A stretch of 64,000 nucleotides of DNA from an uncultured Aquimarina sp. (GTDB lineage Bacteria; Bacteroidota; Bacteroidia; Flavobacteriales; Flavobacteriaceae), in contig NZ_CANLMP010000006.1 of assembly GCF_947492405.1 (NCBI RefSeq), positions 1 to 64,000 on the forward strand, read 5' to 3'. The notes under the pieces were generated by a model. The model was given only the letters and a program-made list of their open reading frames with translations, searched no databases and was not told the DNA's origin. The position numbers and the translations under genes were made by a program. This document shows positions 16,612 through 23,575 of the stretch, piece after piece. How positions within the stretch are numbered: the first letter of the stretch is position 1; each line of letters begins with the position of its first letter.

Positions 16612-16953
16612 TTAATATATCCATTCTATTTCGTGCCTCACTTCTCCTTCTTCTATTTCTCCAACTTTAAATCTAAGAATTTCTGTGGAGATTTTTTTAA
16701 AATTAGTTTTCCATAAAAGCCATTCGTAATCATCGATATTTCCTTCAAAATGGAGTCCACTTGACTCGACTGATGCTATTATATATTTTTCATCTTTATT
16801 GTAGCTAAACCAATAAGGAATCCCTTCATATCCCATATCTTTTTTACCAAAACCTAGCCAACCTGGCATTTTAGAATATACTCTTTCCCGTTTTGCTAAA
16901 ATTTCTTTAGGTGGGTCATATCTAATGTTCAGATTACATTCTTGAAATTTCAT
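16612..16953 (-). CDS. Small hypothetical protein (113 aa)
   Basis: 113 residues, soluble, rich in aromatic residues (MPGWLGFGKKDMGYEGIPYW, NIDDYEWLLWKTNFK). It looks like a compact alpha/beta domain; composition is like small immunity proteins but I recognise no family. First of three same-strand genes; the boundary motif follows 9 bp after its stop. Confidence 0.6.
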   Translation of the reverse strand: MKFQECNLNIRYDPPKEILAKRERVYSKMPGWLGFGKKDMGYEGIPYWFSYNKDEKYIIASVESSGLHFEGNIDDYEWLLWKTNFKKISTEILRFKVGEIEEGEVRHEIEWIY

Positions 16954-17005
16954 GAATTTAAGACTTTTATCAAATAATGAATTATTGAAAAATAAAAAGA
17001 ATTAA

Positions 17006-17149
17006 GACTCTAATTATTCAAGAGCCATAGCTCAATTTGAAAGAGAACCACACAATCTTTTGATTAAACAGGCTATTTACAATTATGAAATAGAATTAGA
17101 TGATTTCAAAGAAGAGATTATAAAAAGGGGATTAACCGAAGTTCAATAA
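17006..17149 (+). pseudogene. C-terminal gene fragment ending in the boundary motif
   Basis: An open frame without a start codon, opened by TAA at 17003, reads NYSRAIAQFEREPHNLLIKQ and then AIYNYEIELDDFKEEIIKRG and ends T-E-V-Q-stop inside GTTCAATAAATC (17141-17152). Protein-like composition over 47 residues points to the remains of a larger gene whose 5' part is lost. Confidence 0.55.
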
Positions 17150-17161
17150 ATCTATTAGTAA

Positions 17162-17425
17162 ATGAATAGGAAAGAATTATTTGTACAGGTTGATATGATT
17201 TTATGGGAAGAATGGGATCCAATTGGAGTGAATAATTACGGAGGTCCATCCGATGAATATACTGGATACGTACCTTCTGTAGTGAAGCTTATCTTAGATG
17301 GATCAGATATTGCAAAGATTACTAAGTTATTACAGCAACACTCAAATGTAAACATGGGGATGACTTCTAAATTAGGTGATCATAAAGCTATTGCTATAAA
17401 ATTACATACTTTAGTGGATAAATAA
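17162..17425 (+). CDS. DUF1871-like small protein (87 aa)
   Basis: 87 residues. The pattern ILWEEWDPIGV, then DEYTGYVPSVVKLI and an N-x-GM ending resembles DUF1871, a small soluble family of unknown role. ATG lies 12 bp after the preceding fragment's stop. The next gene (lipoprotein) begins 3 bp after this gene's stop, so the two are coupled. Family assignment is from motif memory only. Confidence 0.6.
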   Translation: MNRKELFVQVDMILWEEWDPIGVNNYGGPSDEYTGYVPSVVKLILDGSDIAKITKLLQQHSNVNMGMTSKLGDHKAIAIKLHTLVDK

Positions 17426-17428
17426 GCT

Positions 17429-18016
17429 ATGATAAAAAATCTTAACTATACAATTCTAATCCTACTATTATTTTCTTGTAATAGTAAAAGCAATCAAGTT
17501 GATCTTACAGAGGTTCTGAAAACTTCAAAGAATCCTGAACTAGATATGGTATTTTATGAAATAATAGAATCTTTACGATATAAAAATGGACAATATCTTG
17601 CTATAGTTGATAAAGCAATAGACGATTCTCATGATTCTATCTTTGATATAACTCCATTATATTGGAATAAATCAATATTCCCAAATGTTAGATTTATCAA
17701 TGGTGATAGCTTGTTCTTATATAATGAAGCGGATAAAATGCATCAATATTTCACAAAAAAATATGTACATGGTTTTCTGGAAATAACTCATCCTTATTTT
17801 ATTAATGCTGATAAAGGCATAGCTCATGTGAGAGCTAAACTATACAGGGGTAATGAGATTAAGGTTTATAGCTATATTCTAGAGAAAGAGATAAATAAGT
17901 ATATAATAAAGGAAGAAGAATATGTAGTTTCTATACAAGATAATGCTATACATTTTGCTCCCAATTATTATCAAGAATATTTACCATACGATGGATTTAT
18001 GTTAAAAGATAATTAA
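17429..18016 (+). CDS. Putative lipoprotein (195 aa)
   Basis: 195 residues with a signal peptide and lipobox (TILILLLFSCNSKSN, Cys near residue 17). The mature part resembles small Bacteroidota lipoproteins with an NTF2/beta-sheet character (IAHVRAKLYRGNEIKVYSYI) but no family is sure. It follows the DUF1871-like gene by 3 bp. The boundary motif copy at 18049 comes 33 bp after its stop. Confidence 0.65.
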   Translation: MIKNLNYTILILLLFSCNSKSNQVDLTEVLKTSKNPELDMVFYEIIESLRYKNGQYLAIVDKAIDDSHDSIFDITPLYWNKSIFPNVRFINGDSLFLYNEADKMHQYFTKKYVHGFLEITHPYFINADKGIAHVRAKLYRGNEIKVYSYILEKEINKYIIKEEEYVVSIQDNAIHFAPNYYQEYLPYDGFMLKDN

Positions 18017-18048
18017 CCAAACGGATGTGCCAAATTTTGAAAAGTAAA

Positions 18049-18062
18049 GTTCAATAAAACCA
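18049..18062 (+). repeat. Boundary motif copy
   Basis: GTTCAATAAAACCA at 18049-18062 follows a stretch that would read ILKSKVQ-stop, i.e. the remains of a coding end, and precedes the ATG at 18084. Same family as the copies at 13607, 16058, 16589 and 22045. Confidence 0.75.
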
Positions 18063-18083
18063 TAACAAACAAAGGGGAAAAAG

Positions 18084-18299
18084 ATGAAAGTTGAGATAGA
18101 TAATATCACCATAATTTATCCTAATGAGCATACAGGGGAAAATAGGAATATGGAAATTGAAACCGATGGCGAACATCTTCAATTTCATTTCATAGATAAG
18201 AAAAATTTAAATTCAGGAGGAATGACTCTGGATAAAAATCAGGCGGAAATTCTTCGCGATAGCCTTACGTTGATATTGAAAAATAAATTAATAGAATAA
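18084..18299 (+). CDS. Small hypothetical protein (71 aa)
   Basis: 71 residues, soluble and acidic, with beta-strand character (ITIIYPNEHTGENRNMEIET, LQFHFIDKK) and a C-terminal helix (NQAEILRDSLTLILKNK). No family recognised. Followed 1 bp later by a degenerate boundary motif (18301-18316) that supplies the next gene's ATG. Confidence 0.6.
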   Translation: MKVEIDNITIIYPNEHTGENRNMEIETDGEHLQFHFIDKKNLNSGGMTLDKNQAEILRDSLTLILKNKLIE

Positions 18300-18313
18300 A
18301 GTTAAAATAAAAG

Positions 18314-18523
18314 ATGGAGACTATGAAAGGAGGTTTATATGTTAAACGATTACGGGAACATAAAAAATTATCCCAAAGGCAAATGAGTAAAATAGTTGGA
18401 AAAAGAAATGAACGTATTTGTGAATGGGAATCTGATGTGTATGCTATAAAACTTATTGATTTTTTGGAAATGGCAGAAAAATTAGGAGTGAAAAATTTCA
18501 ATAAAATTTTAAAGTCTAAATAA
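18314..18523 (+). CDS. XRE-type HTH protein (69 aa)
   Basis: 69 residues; the HTH is VKRLREHKKLSQRQMSKIVG with a following helix (NERICEWESD), the Cro/CI/XRE pattern. It ends L-K-S-K-stop in GTCTAAATAAACGATG, whose ATG is the start of the next tiny gene. It may regulate the local cluster or act as an antitoxin-like element (inference). Confidence 0.7.
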   Translation: METMKGGLYVKRLREHKKLSQRQMSKIVGKRNERICEWESDVYAIKLIDFLEMAEKLGVKNFNKILKSK

Positions 18524-18526
18524 ACG

Positions 18527-18634
18527 ATGGATCAATATCAATTTGAATTGTGGCATTTGATAATTATTGTACCTATTTGGATTTTTGGAATGTGGTTTAC
18601 TGATTATATAAGAAAGAATAAGTATAAGAGATGA
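18527..18634 (+). CDS. Tiny single-pass membrane peptide (35 aa)
   Basis: ATG at 18527, supplied by the boundary motif, 3 bp after the XRE gene's stop. The 35 residues contain one hydrophobic helix (LWHLIIIVPIWIFGMWF) and a basic tail (RKNKYKR). Such a charge pattern fits a small inner-membrane protein. The translational coupling to the XRE gene supports a real gene. Confidence 0.5.
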   Translation: MDQYQFELWHLIIIVPIWIFGMWFTDYIRKNKYKR

Positions 18635-18664
18635 AATAAACTATTAAAAAAATAAGGTTTCAGT

Positions 18665-18973
18665 TTACTCTTTATAAGAAAAATCAGTGTACCATTTCCA
18701 TACACCTCTACCATAGAAATAGCAAATTTCATTTACTTTGAAGTTTTGATAGGTATTTATTAATCCTTCAAAGATTTTTCTTGCTGCTTTAAGATTCCGC
18801 TTTCCTTTGTAAATCCCATATCCATTTCTATAAATCAAGGTATCTCCTTTTAATTCTGCATAATAGCCACCATTATTTTGTACTCTTAAGGTGTGCATAC
18901 CTTCAAATGCCCTATTAATTTGGATCATGATAAATTCCTCATTTACGTATGGTGCTTCGTCATTAGTTTTCAT
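18665..18973 (-). CDS. Hypothetical protein (102 aa)
   Basis: 102 residues, soluble, with a beta-rich middle (YAELKGDTLIYRNGYGIYKG) and an aromatic C-terminus (YFYGRGVWKWYTDF). No family recognised. Its start faces the SRAP gene start; the tandem operator at 18980-19015 lies between them and may control both. Confidence 0.6.
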   Translation of the reverse strand: MKTNDEAPYVNEEFIMIQINRAFEGMHTLRVQNNGGYYAELKGDTLIYRNGYGIYKGKRNLKAARKIFEGLINTYQNFKVNEICYFYGRGVWKWYTDFSYKE

Positions 18974-18979
18974 TTTGCA

Positions 18980-19054
18980 AAAATAGGAATTATTCCATAA
19001 AATAGGAATTATTCCTAATAATGATGGTTATAGTTTAGAGACTTTGTATATTTG
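18980..19054. promoter_or_regulatory. Tandem palindromic operator and -7 box of the SRAP gene
   Basis: AAAATAGGAATTATTCC is repeated exactly at 18980-18996 and 18999-19015, 19 bp apart; each copy centres on the palindrome GGAATTATTCC. Downstream, TATATTTG at 19047-19054 matches the Bacteroidota -7 box TAnnTTTG, 17 bp before the ATG at 19071. The pair is likely bound by a dimeric repressor controlling the divergent genes. Confidence 0.65.
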
Positions 19055-19070
19055 AGAAATTCTTATTGAT

Positions 19071-19838
19071 ATGTGCTACGAGGCATCACAAGCTAGAAAA
19101 GTCAAGAAATTAGAAGAACACTATGGTGTAATTAGGTCTGAAAAGTTTAGTATTGCGGATAATGATTTTATGAATTATCATTTGCGAGGTGTAGATCACC
19201 CAGAGTTATTAGTTATACCTCAAGAAAGCAAAAAGGAACTGCATCCTATGATATGGGGTATAGTACCTTCTTATATAGCGGGATTCAAAATAAATGACTA
19301 TTATAGTCAAGGAAAAAATAATGTATACTGTTTGAACGCACGGAGTGAGAAAATGTTTACTTATGATTTGTATAAAGATTCAATTTATACTAAAAGATGC
19401 ATAATTCCTTTAACAGGATTTTTTGAGCCACATAGATTTATGAATACATCTTACCCATTTTATTTTACAGACAAAGAAAATGGAGTGCTTTCAGTCGCAG
19501 GAATTTATTCCGAATCTTCTGATGGTGGAGTTAGAACATTAACGATGTTAACAAAAAAAGCCTCAAAGCTATTTGGAACTATTCATAACAGTGGTGATAA
19601 AGACCGACAAGTCGTATTGCTTAATCCAGATCTACAAAGAGAATGGCTTAGAGACGATTTGAATCAAAATCATATACAAGAGTTAGTAGATATAAGTTAT
19701 GATGATTCGACAATATCATCTTACCCAGTTAACAGAGACTTATATTCAAATAAAATAGACAGTAATTATCAATACATAATACAAAAGGTAGATTATCCTG
19801 AGTTAGCTTTTAATACGGAAATACAGGAATATCTTTAA
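19071..19838 (+). CDS. SOS-response-associated peptidase family protein (SRAP/HMCES/YedK)
   Basis: 255 residues. It starts MCYEASQ, with the Cys2 that forms the thiazolidine link to abasic sites after removal of Met1. Other family marks are IWGIVPSYIAG, LNARSEKMF (the N-A-R-S-E motif) and TGFFEPHR (the active-site Glu of the G-F-F/Y-E motif). The usual R-M-P after the histidine (here GTIHNSGDKDRQVVLL) is changed. The family protects or resolves abasic sites in single-stranded DNA. The start is fixed by the essential Cys2 and the -7 box. Confidence 0.85.
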   Translation: MCYEASQARKVKKLEEHYGVIRSEKFSIADNDFMNYHLRGVDHPELLVIPQESKKELHPMIWGIVPSYIAGFKINDYYSQGKNNVYCLNARSEKMFTYDLYKDSIYTKRCIIPLTGFFEPHRFMNTSYPFYFTDKENGVLSVAGIYSESSDGGVRTLTMLTKKASKLFGTIHNSGDKDRQVVLLNPDLQREWLRDDLNQNHIQELVDISYDDSTISSYPVNRDLYSNKIDSNYQYIIQKVDYPELAFNTEIQEYL

Positions 19839-19929
19839 TGATTGGGAGCAAATATTAAGATAAAGATTCTGAAAATTATATGCTTAATTTTAAATTTCTA
19901 GAATTGTATGGATTCGTATATATCTAAAA

Positions 19930-20256
19930 TTATATATCTAGATTTATTCCAATATCAATTTGACGTTGTTTTTCGTTAACCGCATAGTGATTGATGGTGG
20001 TTTTTTCGGATTTATGACCATTAATAATTTTGGCTGTTTTTATTCCACTTGAAGCTGCTATTATATCAGTATGTACATGTTTTAATGCATAAAAATTCAC
20101 ATCTATGTTCAGCTTGTCTTTTACATGTATTTTCCATCTTCTTGTTATTTGTTTCTCACTAATTTTCTCAGGACCTGGTATTAGGTCTTTAGAAAATAAA
20201 TAGTCATCGGTTTTCGCAGAAACAATCGAAAATTTACAAATTGATATAAATAAAAA
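19930..20256 (-). pseudogene. Tyrosine recombinase remnant (C-terminal part)
   Basis: The minus strand, opened by a TGA at 20257-20259, codes an intact recombinase C-terminus of about 108 residues without a start: FYALKHVHTDIIAASSGIKT (box II), a GH pair in INGHKSEKTT and the Tyr in HYAVNEKQRQ, ending with TAA at 19930. The N-terminal domains and first catalytic Arg are lost. It marks an old integration event and lies near the decayed tRNA-Met. Confidence 0.8.
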
Positions 20257-20536
20257 TCAATCATTCTAGAATTAATACATAAGTTGTGTTCTGGAAAGTC
20301 TTTGTGAATACGAAAAATAGAAAGATAGCAACTTATATCCTGATCTCGAATTACAGATGCTCGACAACTGAATAGTGAAGTTTTCAAGGGAAGATCCGTT
20401 TACGGTAGTCGATATTCTTGAAGTATATTGAGGTAAAGAAGAATCCCAACTACATTTTTCCAGTGATACTATTATGTATATACGTGACTTATTCAACATT
20501 AAAAAAGTCAATCTAATTTGTTGTACCTGTAGAATT

Positions 20537-20562
20537 AAAAAAGACTTTCAGGAAATTGAAAG
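20537..20562 (-). terminator. Intrinsic terminator behind the tRNA remnant
   Basis: On the minus strand CTTTCA (20562-20557) pairs with TGAAAG (20550-20545) over a 6-base loop, then TC and a T6 run (A6 at 20537-20542 on the plus strand). It lies 16 bp beyond the 3' end of the decayed tRNA, where a tRNA transcript would end. Confidence 0.65.
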
Positions 20563-20577
20563 CCTTATCATTTTTAT

Positions 20578-20671
20578 TAGCTGGAGCAGGACTCTAACTT
20601 GCGATATTTAAGTTATGAGAATAAAACTGTATATGTAACTCATATTAAAAACTTAATGATCTACTCAAGCT
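20578..20671 (-). pseudogene. Decayed tRNA-Met (CAT) gene
   Basis: The minus strand reads AGCTTGAG ... CTCATAA ... CGCAAGTTAGAGTCCTGCTC then CAGCTA. The acceptor arms AGCTTGA and TCCAGCT pair at six of seven positions, an anticodon-loop CTCATAA (CAT) is present, and the T arm GCAAG-TTAGAGT-CCTGC is close to GCAGG-TTCGAGT-CCTGC. The D arm and anticodon stem no longer fold and the length is 94 instead of ~76. So it is a tRNA pseudogene, possibly left by an integrative element. Confidence 0.6.
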
Positions 20672-20737
20672 AATAAAGCGTTTGTGGACAATATCTACAT
20701 GCTACTATAAAAAATATCCAACCGCATAATTGTTTTC

Positions 20738-20992
20738 TTACTGACCAAAATCATCATATTGGCAATCATAACCACAACTGTATGCATCAGGAAAATCATT
20801 AAGCAAATCATTACATATGCCGCTTGCTTGATCTGAACCTGCCGAACCTTCCCGAAATCCAGGAGCTATAATACTATGGCTTCCTTCAGAGTCCCTAACT
20901 GTTATAATACAAGTTTGACCTCCTTTAATACCTGTTTGTTGCTTTTTGTTAAGGACAGTAACTCCTTCTAAATTTAAAATATTATTTAGCAT
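20738..20992 (-). CDS. Double-glycine-leader peptide (bacteriocin/RiPP-like precursor)
   Basis: 84 residues from the ATG of MLNNILNLEGVTVLNKKQQT; an upstream ATG at 21025 would add 11 residues without leader character. The leader ILNLEGVTVLNKKQQTGIKG then G is the pattern of the Bacteroidota GG-leader precursors, with cleavage after GG. The 59-residue core is rich in Gly, Ser, Asp and has four Cys (TC, GIC, SCGYDC), allowing two disulfides or crosslinks. No transporter or modifying enzyme is nearby, so it would rely on one elsewhere. Confidence 0.75.
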   Translation of the reverse strand: MLNNILNLEGVTVLNKKQQTGIKGGQTCIITVRDSEGSHSIIAPGFREGSAGSDQASGICNDLLNDFPDAYSCGYDCQYDDFGQ

Positions 20993-21224
20993 AATTTTAA
21001 AAATATAATTAATAATTACCCCCAAACCTTTATAGACGCTAAGGATTACGTCTTTTCGAATATTAATCTAAATAAAGTTTTCGATCAATAAAGATATTAA
21101 AAGAAAATACTTAAAGCGCTTGTCTGGGTACATTCGTACATGTTTTTTTGTTTTCTTATTCGATTGCTGAATGTTAAAAATACATAATGTTATTTTATGG
21201 GAAACATTTGAGGCACTGGATTAA

Positions 21225-21257
21225 TTGACGGCAATCTTTGGCAATCTTTGTTATACT
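21225..21257 (+). promoter_or_regulatory. Tandem 10-mer before the ParDE operon
   Basis: GCAATCTTTG is repeated at 21231-21240 and 21241-21250, directly after TTGACG (21225) and before TATACT (21252). Antitoxins of the ParD type bind repeats at their own promoter, so this is a likely autoregulatory operator. The start codon is at 21288. Confidence 0.5.
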
Positions 21258-21287
21258 ATTCTGAGTAATGAAATATGAGGATTAATT

Positions 21288-21551
21288 ATGCCGTCAATGA
21301 ACATTAGTTTAACTGAGGAATTAGTTGATGTAGTTCAAGGGAAAGTGGATAGCGGGAAGTATAATAGTGCAAGCGAGGTGATTCGCGAAGCACTTAGACA
21401 CATGGAGAATAATGAAGAATTGGTTGATTTTATTAAGCTACAAGCTTTGAAAAAAAGATTAGCTCCAGGGATTCATAATGGAGAGAATGGAACCTATGCT
21501 GAATACTCTTTAGAGAACCAGATATCAGAACTCGACGAAAAAATGCAGTAG
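21288..21551 (+). CDS. parD: ParD-type antitoxin (ribbon-helix-helix)
   Basis: 87 residues. The N-terminal ribbon-helix-helix is MNISLTEELVDVVQGKVDSG followed by KYNSASEVIREALRHME, the ParD/CopG pattern that binds DNA as a dimer. The C-terminal part is the toxin-binding tail. It neutralises the ParE-like toxin coded 2 bp downstream and probably represses the operon. Confidence 0.85.
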   Translation: MPSMNISLTEELVDVVQGKVDSGKYNSASEVIREALRHMENNEELVDFIKLQALKKRLAPGIHNGENGTYAEYSLENQISELDEKMQ

Positions 21552-21553
21552 AA

Positions 21554-21856
21554 ATGTTTTTCCTCCTTACACCTGAAGCAAAAGATAGCTTAAAGTCTAT
21601 TGGTAAAATTACTCATAAGCAATATGACAACAAACAACGTGATATCTACCTTAAATTATTAGATGATAGCTTCAAACATTTAACAGAATTTCCAATGCAA
21701 GGTGTAGCTAGATCTGAAATACATGCTGGACTAAGAAGTAATCCAGTTAAAGAGCATATTGTATATTACCTAACCAAGAAGGATCATAATGTTATTGTGG
21801 GCAGAGGTATAAATATTATTTTACAGACTTATCCCAAAACAGTGATAGTAAAATAG
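21554..21856 (+). CDS. parE: ParE/RelE-superfamily toxin
   Basis: 100 residues. Typical features are LTPEAKDSLKSIGKITHKQY near the N-terminus, FPMQGVARSEIHAGLRS and HIVYYLTKKDHNVIVGRGIN in the C-terminal sheet. ParE toxins act on DNA gyrase; RelE-like ones cut mRNA. Gene order antitoxin then toxin with 2 bp spacing is standard. Full length, no disruption seen. Confidence 0.85.
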   Translation: MFFLLTPEAKDSLKSIGKITHKQYDNKQRDIYLKLLDDSFKHLTEFPMQGVARSEIHAGLRSNPVKEHIVYYLTKKDHNVIVGRGINIILQTYPKTVIVK

Positions 21857-21867
21857 ATAAAGAAATT

Positions 21868-22053
21868 GTGGTCAACGTTCGTTATCAGGATATAAATAGA
21901 AAACAATATTCGCAAGAATTTAACCTTCCGATTAAAGAAACTATGGGGTTAGGTAAGCTAACACCTCCTGATACACATATTGGTAGAATCTCATATTATT
22001 TGGAAAAATTGAATAAAAATATAGAAAATTTAAAAGAAACTAAAGTTCAATAA
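21868..22053 (+). pseudogene. C-terminal gene fragment ending in the boundary motif
   Basis: The frame reads IVVNVRYQDINRKQYSQEFN, LGKLTPPDTHIGRISYYLEK and ends E-T-K-V-Q-stop, with GTTCAATAAAACGATC (22045-22060) coding the end. A GTG at 21868 is the only start; the frame stays open back into the ParE gene, so this looks like the tail of a larger, probably membrane-bound protein cut at a junction just behind ParE. It could still be a 61-aa gene. Confidence 0.5.
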
Positions 22054-22062
22054 AACGATCCA

Positions 22063-22398
22063 ATGAATATAGAAAAAGCAATATTAATAGATTATACATC
22101 CGGTTATTTAACTGATGATAATATCAGACACAAGGATTTAACAGAGGAAACTTTATAAATAGATTTAAATTTTGCCAAAGAACTTAGACTAGGAGATACT
22201 ATCTGGTTTAATGATGATGAATTAACAGTAGAGGATTATTCCTATATTTTAAATCTCACTCCTGAAATACTTAAAAAATGGTCAGATGGTTGGTATGAAA
22301 TAGTAAGGAAAACTTATAATGGAAAACGTATAATATTTCACGTAATAGAAATTCATTGTGAAGAAACTAAAAAATTATTAATTACAAATGATACTTAA
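22063..22398 (+). pseudogene. Small gene with an in-frame stop (111 codons)
   Basis: ATG at 22063, 3 bp behind the boundary motif. The frame reads MNIEKAILIDYTSGYLTDDN ... EETL, then TAA at 22156-22158, and goes on in the same frame with good coding character for 79 residues (LGDTIWFNDDELTVEDYSYI ... IEIHCEETKKLLITNDT). One nonsense mutation therefore splits an otherwise complete small gene. No family recognised. Confidence 0.7.
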
Positions 22399-22412
22399 AC
22401 TGTAAATAGATA

Positions 22413-22508
22413 ATGAATAGAAAGAAAAAACCTTATTGGTTCCGATGGTTCGTATACATGCTCCGATGTATGATCTCTCTTTTTACATACCCAAAGATAT
22501 ATTGGTAA
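22413..22508 (+). CDS. Tiny basic membrane-like peptide (31 aa)
   Basis: ATG at 22413; MNRKKKPYWFRWFVYMLRCM followed by ISLFTYPKIYW and TAA, which abuts the ATG of the next (broken) gene at 22509. It has a basic start and a hydrophobic middle. It recalls the 35-residue membrane peptide at 18527. Could be a real tiny gene or the remains of a larger one. Confidence 0.35.
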   Translation: MNRKKKPYWFRWFVYMLRCMISLFTYPKIYW

Positions 22509-22769
22509 ATGACTATAGAAGAGTTCGAGATATTACCGAAGGAAACAAAGTAAAGTATAATCTTCAACGAAGGAACATTTTTACATTCTATAATCTACAA
22601 CGAAGAAAGAACAGTTTTATACAGTTTATACTTGTTTTTTATAGAAATTGTATATAAGCTTGACGACAATAAGATAATTAGTCTAAAAGTCTTTGTTGAA
22701 GGTTTTCTACTTGGAAGATACGCAAGTAGTATTAGTAATGATTTAAGTAACAACAAAAGGTCTAAATAA
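22509..22769 (+). pseudogene. Broken small gene ending in the boundary motif
   Basis: From ATG at 22509 the frame reads MTIEEFEILPKETK, meets TAA, and continues in frame with IIFNEGTFLHSIIYNEERTV and SLKVFVEGFLLGRYASSISN and ends N-K-R-S-K-stop in GTCTAAATAAACTATG (22760-22775). It has an internal 33-bp imperfect tandem repeat (22556-22588 and 22589-22621). One nonsense codon inactivates it. Confidence 0.55.
22556..22621 (+). repeat. 33-bp imperfect tandem repeat
   Basis: TATAATCTTCAACGAAGGAA at 22556 and TATAATCTACAACGAAGAAA at 22589 begin two 33-bp units, in frame within the broken gene. The duplication repeats the peptide I-I-x-N-E-x-x. Confidence 0.7.
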
Positions 22770-23123
22770 ACTATGCATAATATTATTCAGAGATTAGAAG
22801 ATGGCAGAAGAAAAATGAAAATCTTGTTAATTAAAAGGTCATTATAGATGGAATAAACAGTCTAAGTGTAATTATCCCAAAATAAATAAAATACGATTTT
22901 GAAAGTACAGAAAAATAGATTTGACTAATGAATTATATCCAGTAAATAAGCATTTCACCGTATATCACCCCAAATCTGATATAACCAAAAGTAATTAAAA
23001 AATCTAAGAAAACCCTGCTTAAAAACCCTGCTTCTCGCTAAAACCTAAATTCATAACCTACATAAACCACAACAATAGAATCAAACAAATACTTGAAAAA
23101 CAAACACTTAAAATACTAAAAAT
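22770..23123. other. Degenerate non-coding stretch
   Basis: An ATG at 22773, supplied by the last boundary motif, opens only 24 codons (MHNIIQRLEDGRRKMKILLI ...). Beyond it all frames are broken by frequent stops. AACCCTGCTT is repeated at 23011-23020 and 23024-23033. I see no gene here; it is the decayed right end of the array. Confidence 0.5.
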
Positions 23124-23254
23124 AAAAAAGAGCGTCTCCACGCTCTTTTTCTTCACACAAATCATCTTAATTTAGGGGCTTAATCTAAAATTAAAACTCA
23201 CTTTTATTAAAAACCTTCATCTTGGGGAAAATGAAAGCACTAACTCATTTTTAC
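23124..23254 (-). ncRNA. Probable small RNA, copy 1
   Basis: Minus-strand unit with its own promoter (23259-23289) and a strong terminator: GAGCGTGGAGACGCTC flanked by A5/T6 (plus-strand 23124-23150). Near the 5' end, CTTTCAT and ATGAAGG enclose TTTCCCCAAG as a second hairpin. Predicted length about 130 nt. It shares 139 bp with copy 2 at an exact offset of 317 bp, and the one difference in the hairpin arm keeps pairing (G-U in place of A-U). No coding frame is conserved. It may belong to a known Rfam family of Bacteroidota RNAs, which I cannot check. Confidence 0.7.
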
Positions 23255-23258
23255 TTTG

Positions 23259-23289
23259 TAAATATACAATCAATTTAGAATACAGCAAA
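23259..23289 (-). promoter_or_regulatory. Promoter of small RNA copy 1
   Basis: On the minus strand TTTG (23289-23286), 19 bp, then TATATTTA (23266-23259): the Bacteroidota primary promoter form TTTG-N19-TAnnTTTG with one mismatch at the last base. Transcription would start near 23253. Confidence 0.75.
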
Positions 23290-23440
23290 GCATTTTACGC
23301 ATTTAATCTAAAAAAAGACTCTTTTTAACACTTGTTTAGCCATTATTAACTTATATTGTAGCTAAAAACCTACAAATAAATAAAATATTAAAATATTCGA
23401 CGATTACAAAAAATAATTTACCGCGAAGCGTATATAAAAC

Positions 23441-23571
23441 AAAAAAGAGCGTCTCCACGCTCTTTTTCTTCACACAAATCATCTTAATTTAGGGGCTTAA
23501 TCTAAAATTAAAACTCACTTTTATTAAAAACTTTCATCTTGGGGAAAATGAAAGTGATAACTCATTATTAC
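23441..23571 (-). ncRNA. Probable small RNA, copy 2
   Basis: Second copy of the unit, with the same terminator hairpin and the 5' hairpin CTTTCAT-TTTCCCCAAG-ATGAAAG. Differences from copy 1 cluster at the extreme 5' end and at one compensable stem position. Its promoter (23576-23606) is independent and differs in sequence from that of copy 1 outside the two boxes, which shows selection on the boxes and transcript. It ends at about 23441. Confidence 0.7.
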
Positions 23572-23575
23572 AGTG

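Noticed and set aside
20181..20511. Two minus-strand ORFs upstream of the recombinase remnant
   Set aside because: They are in other frames than the recognisable recombinase sequence and show no domain.
20578..20671. Functional tRNA-Met gene
   Set aside because: The D arm and anticodon stem do not fold and the length is too great; kept as a pseudogene.
11440..22775. Classical integron attC cassette array
   Set aside because: The border motif lacks the attC core (RYYYAAC ... GTTRRRY), and the recombinases lack recognisable IntI features.
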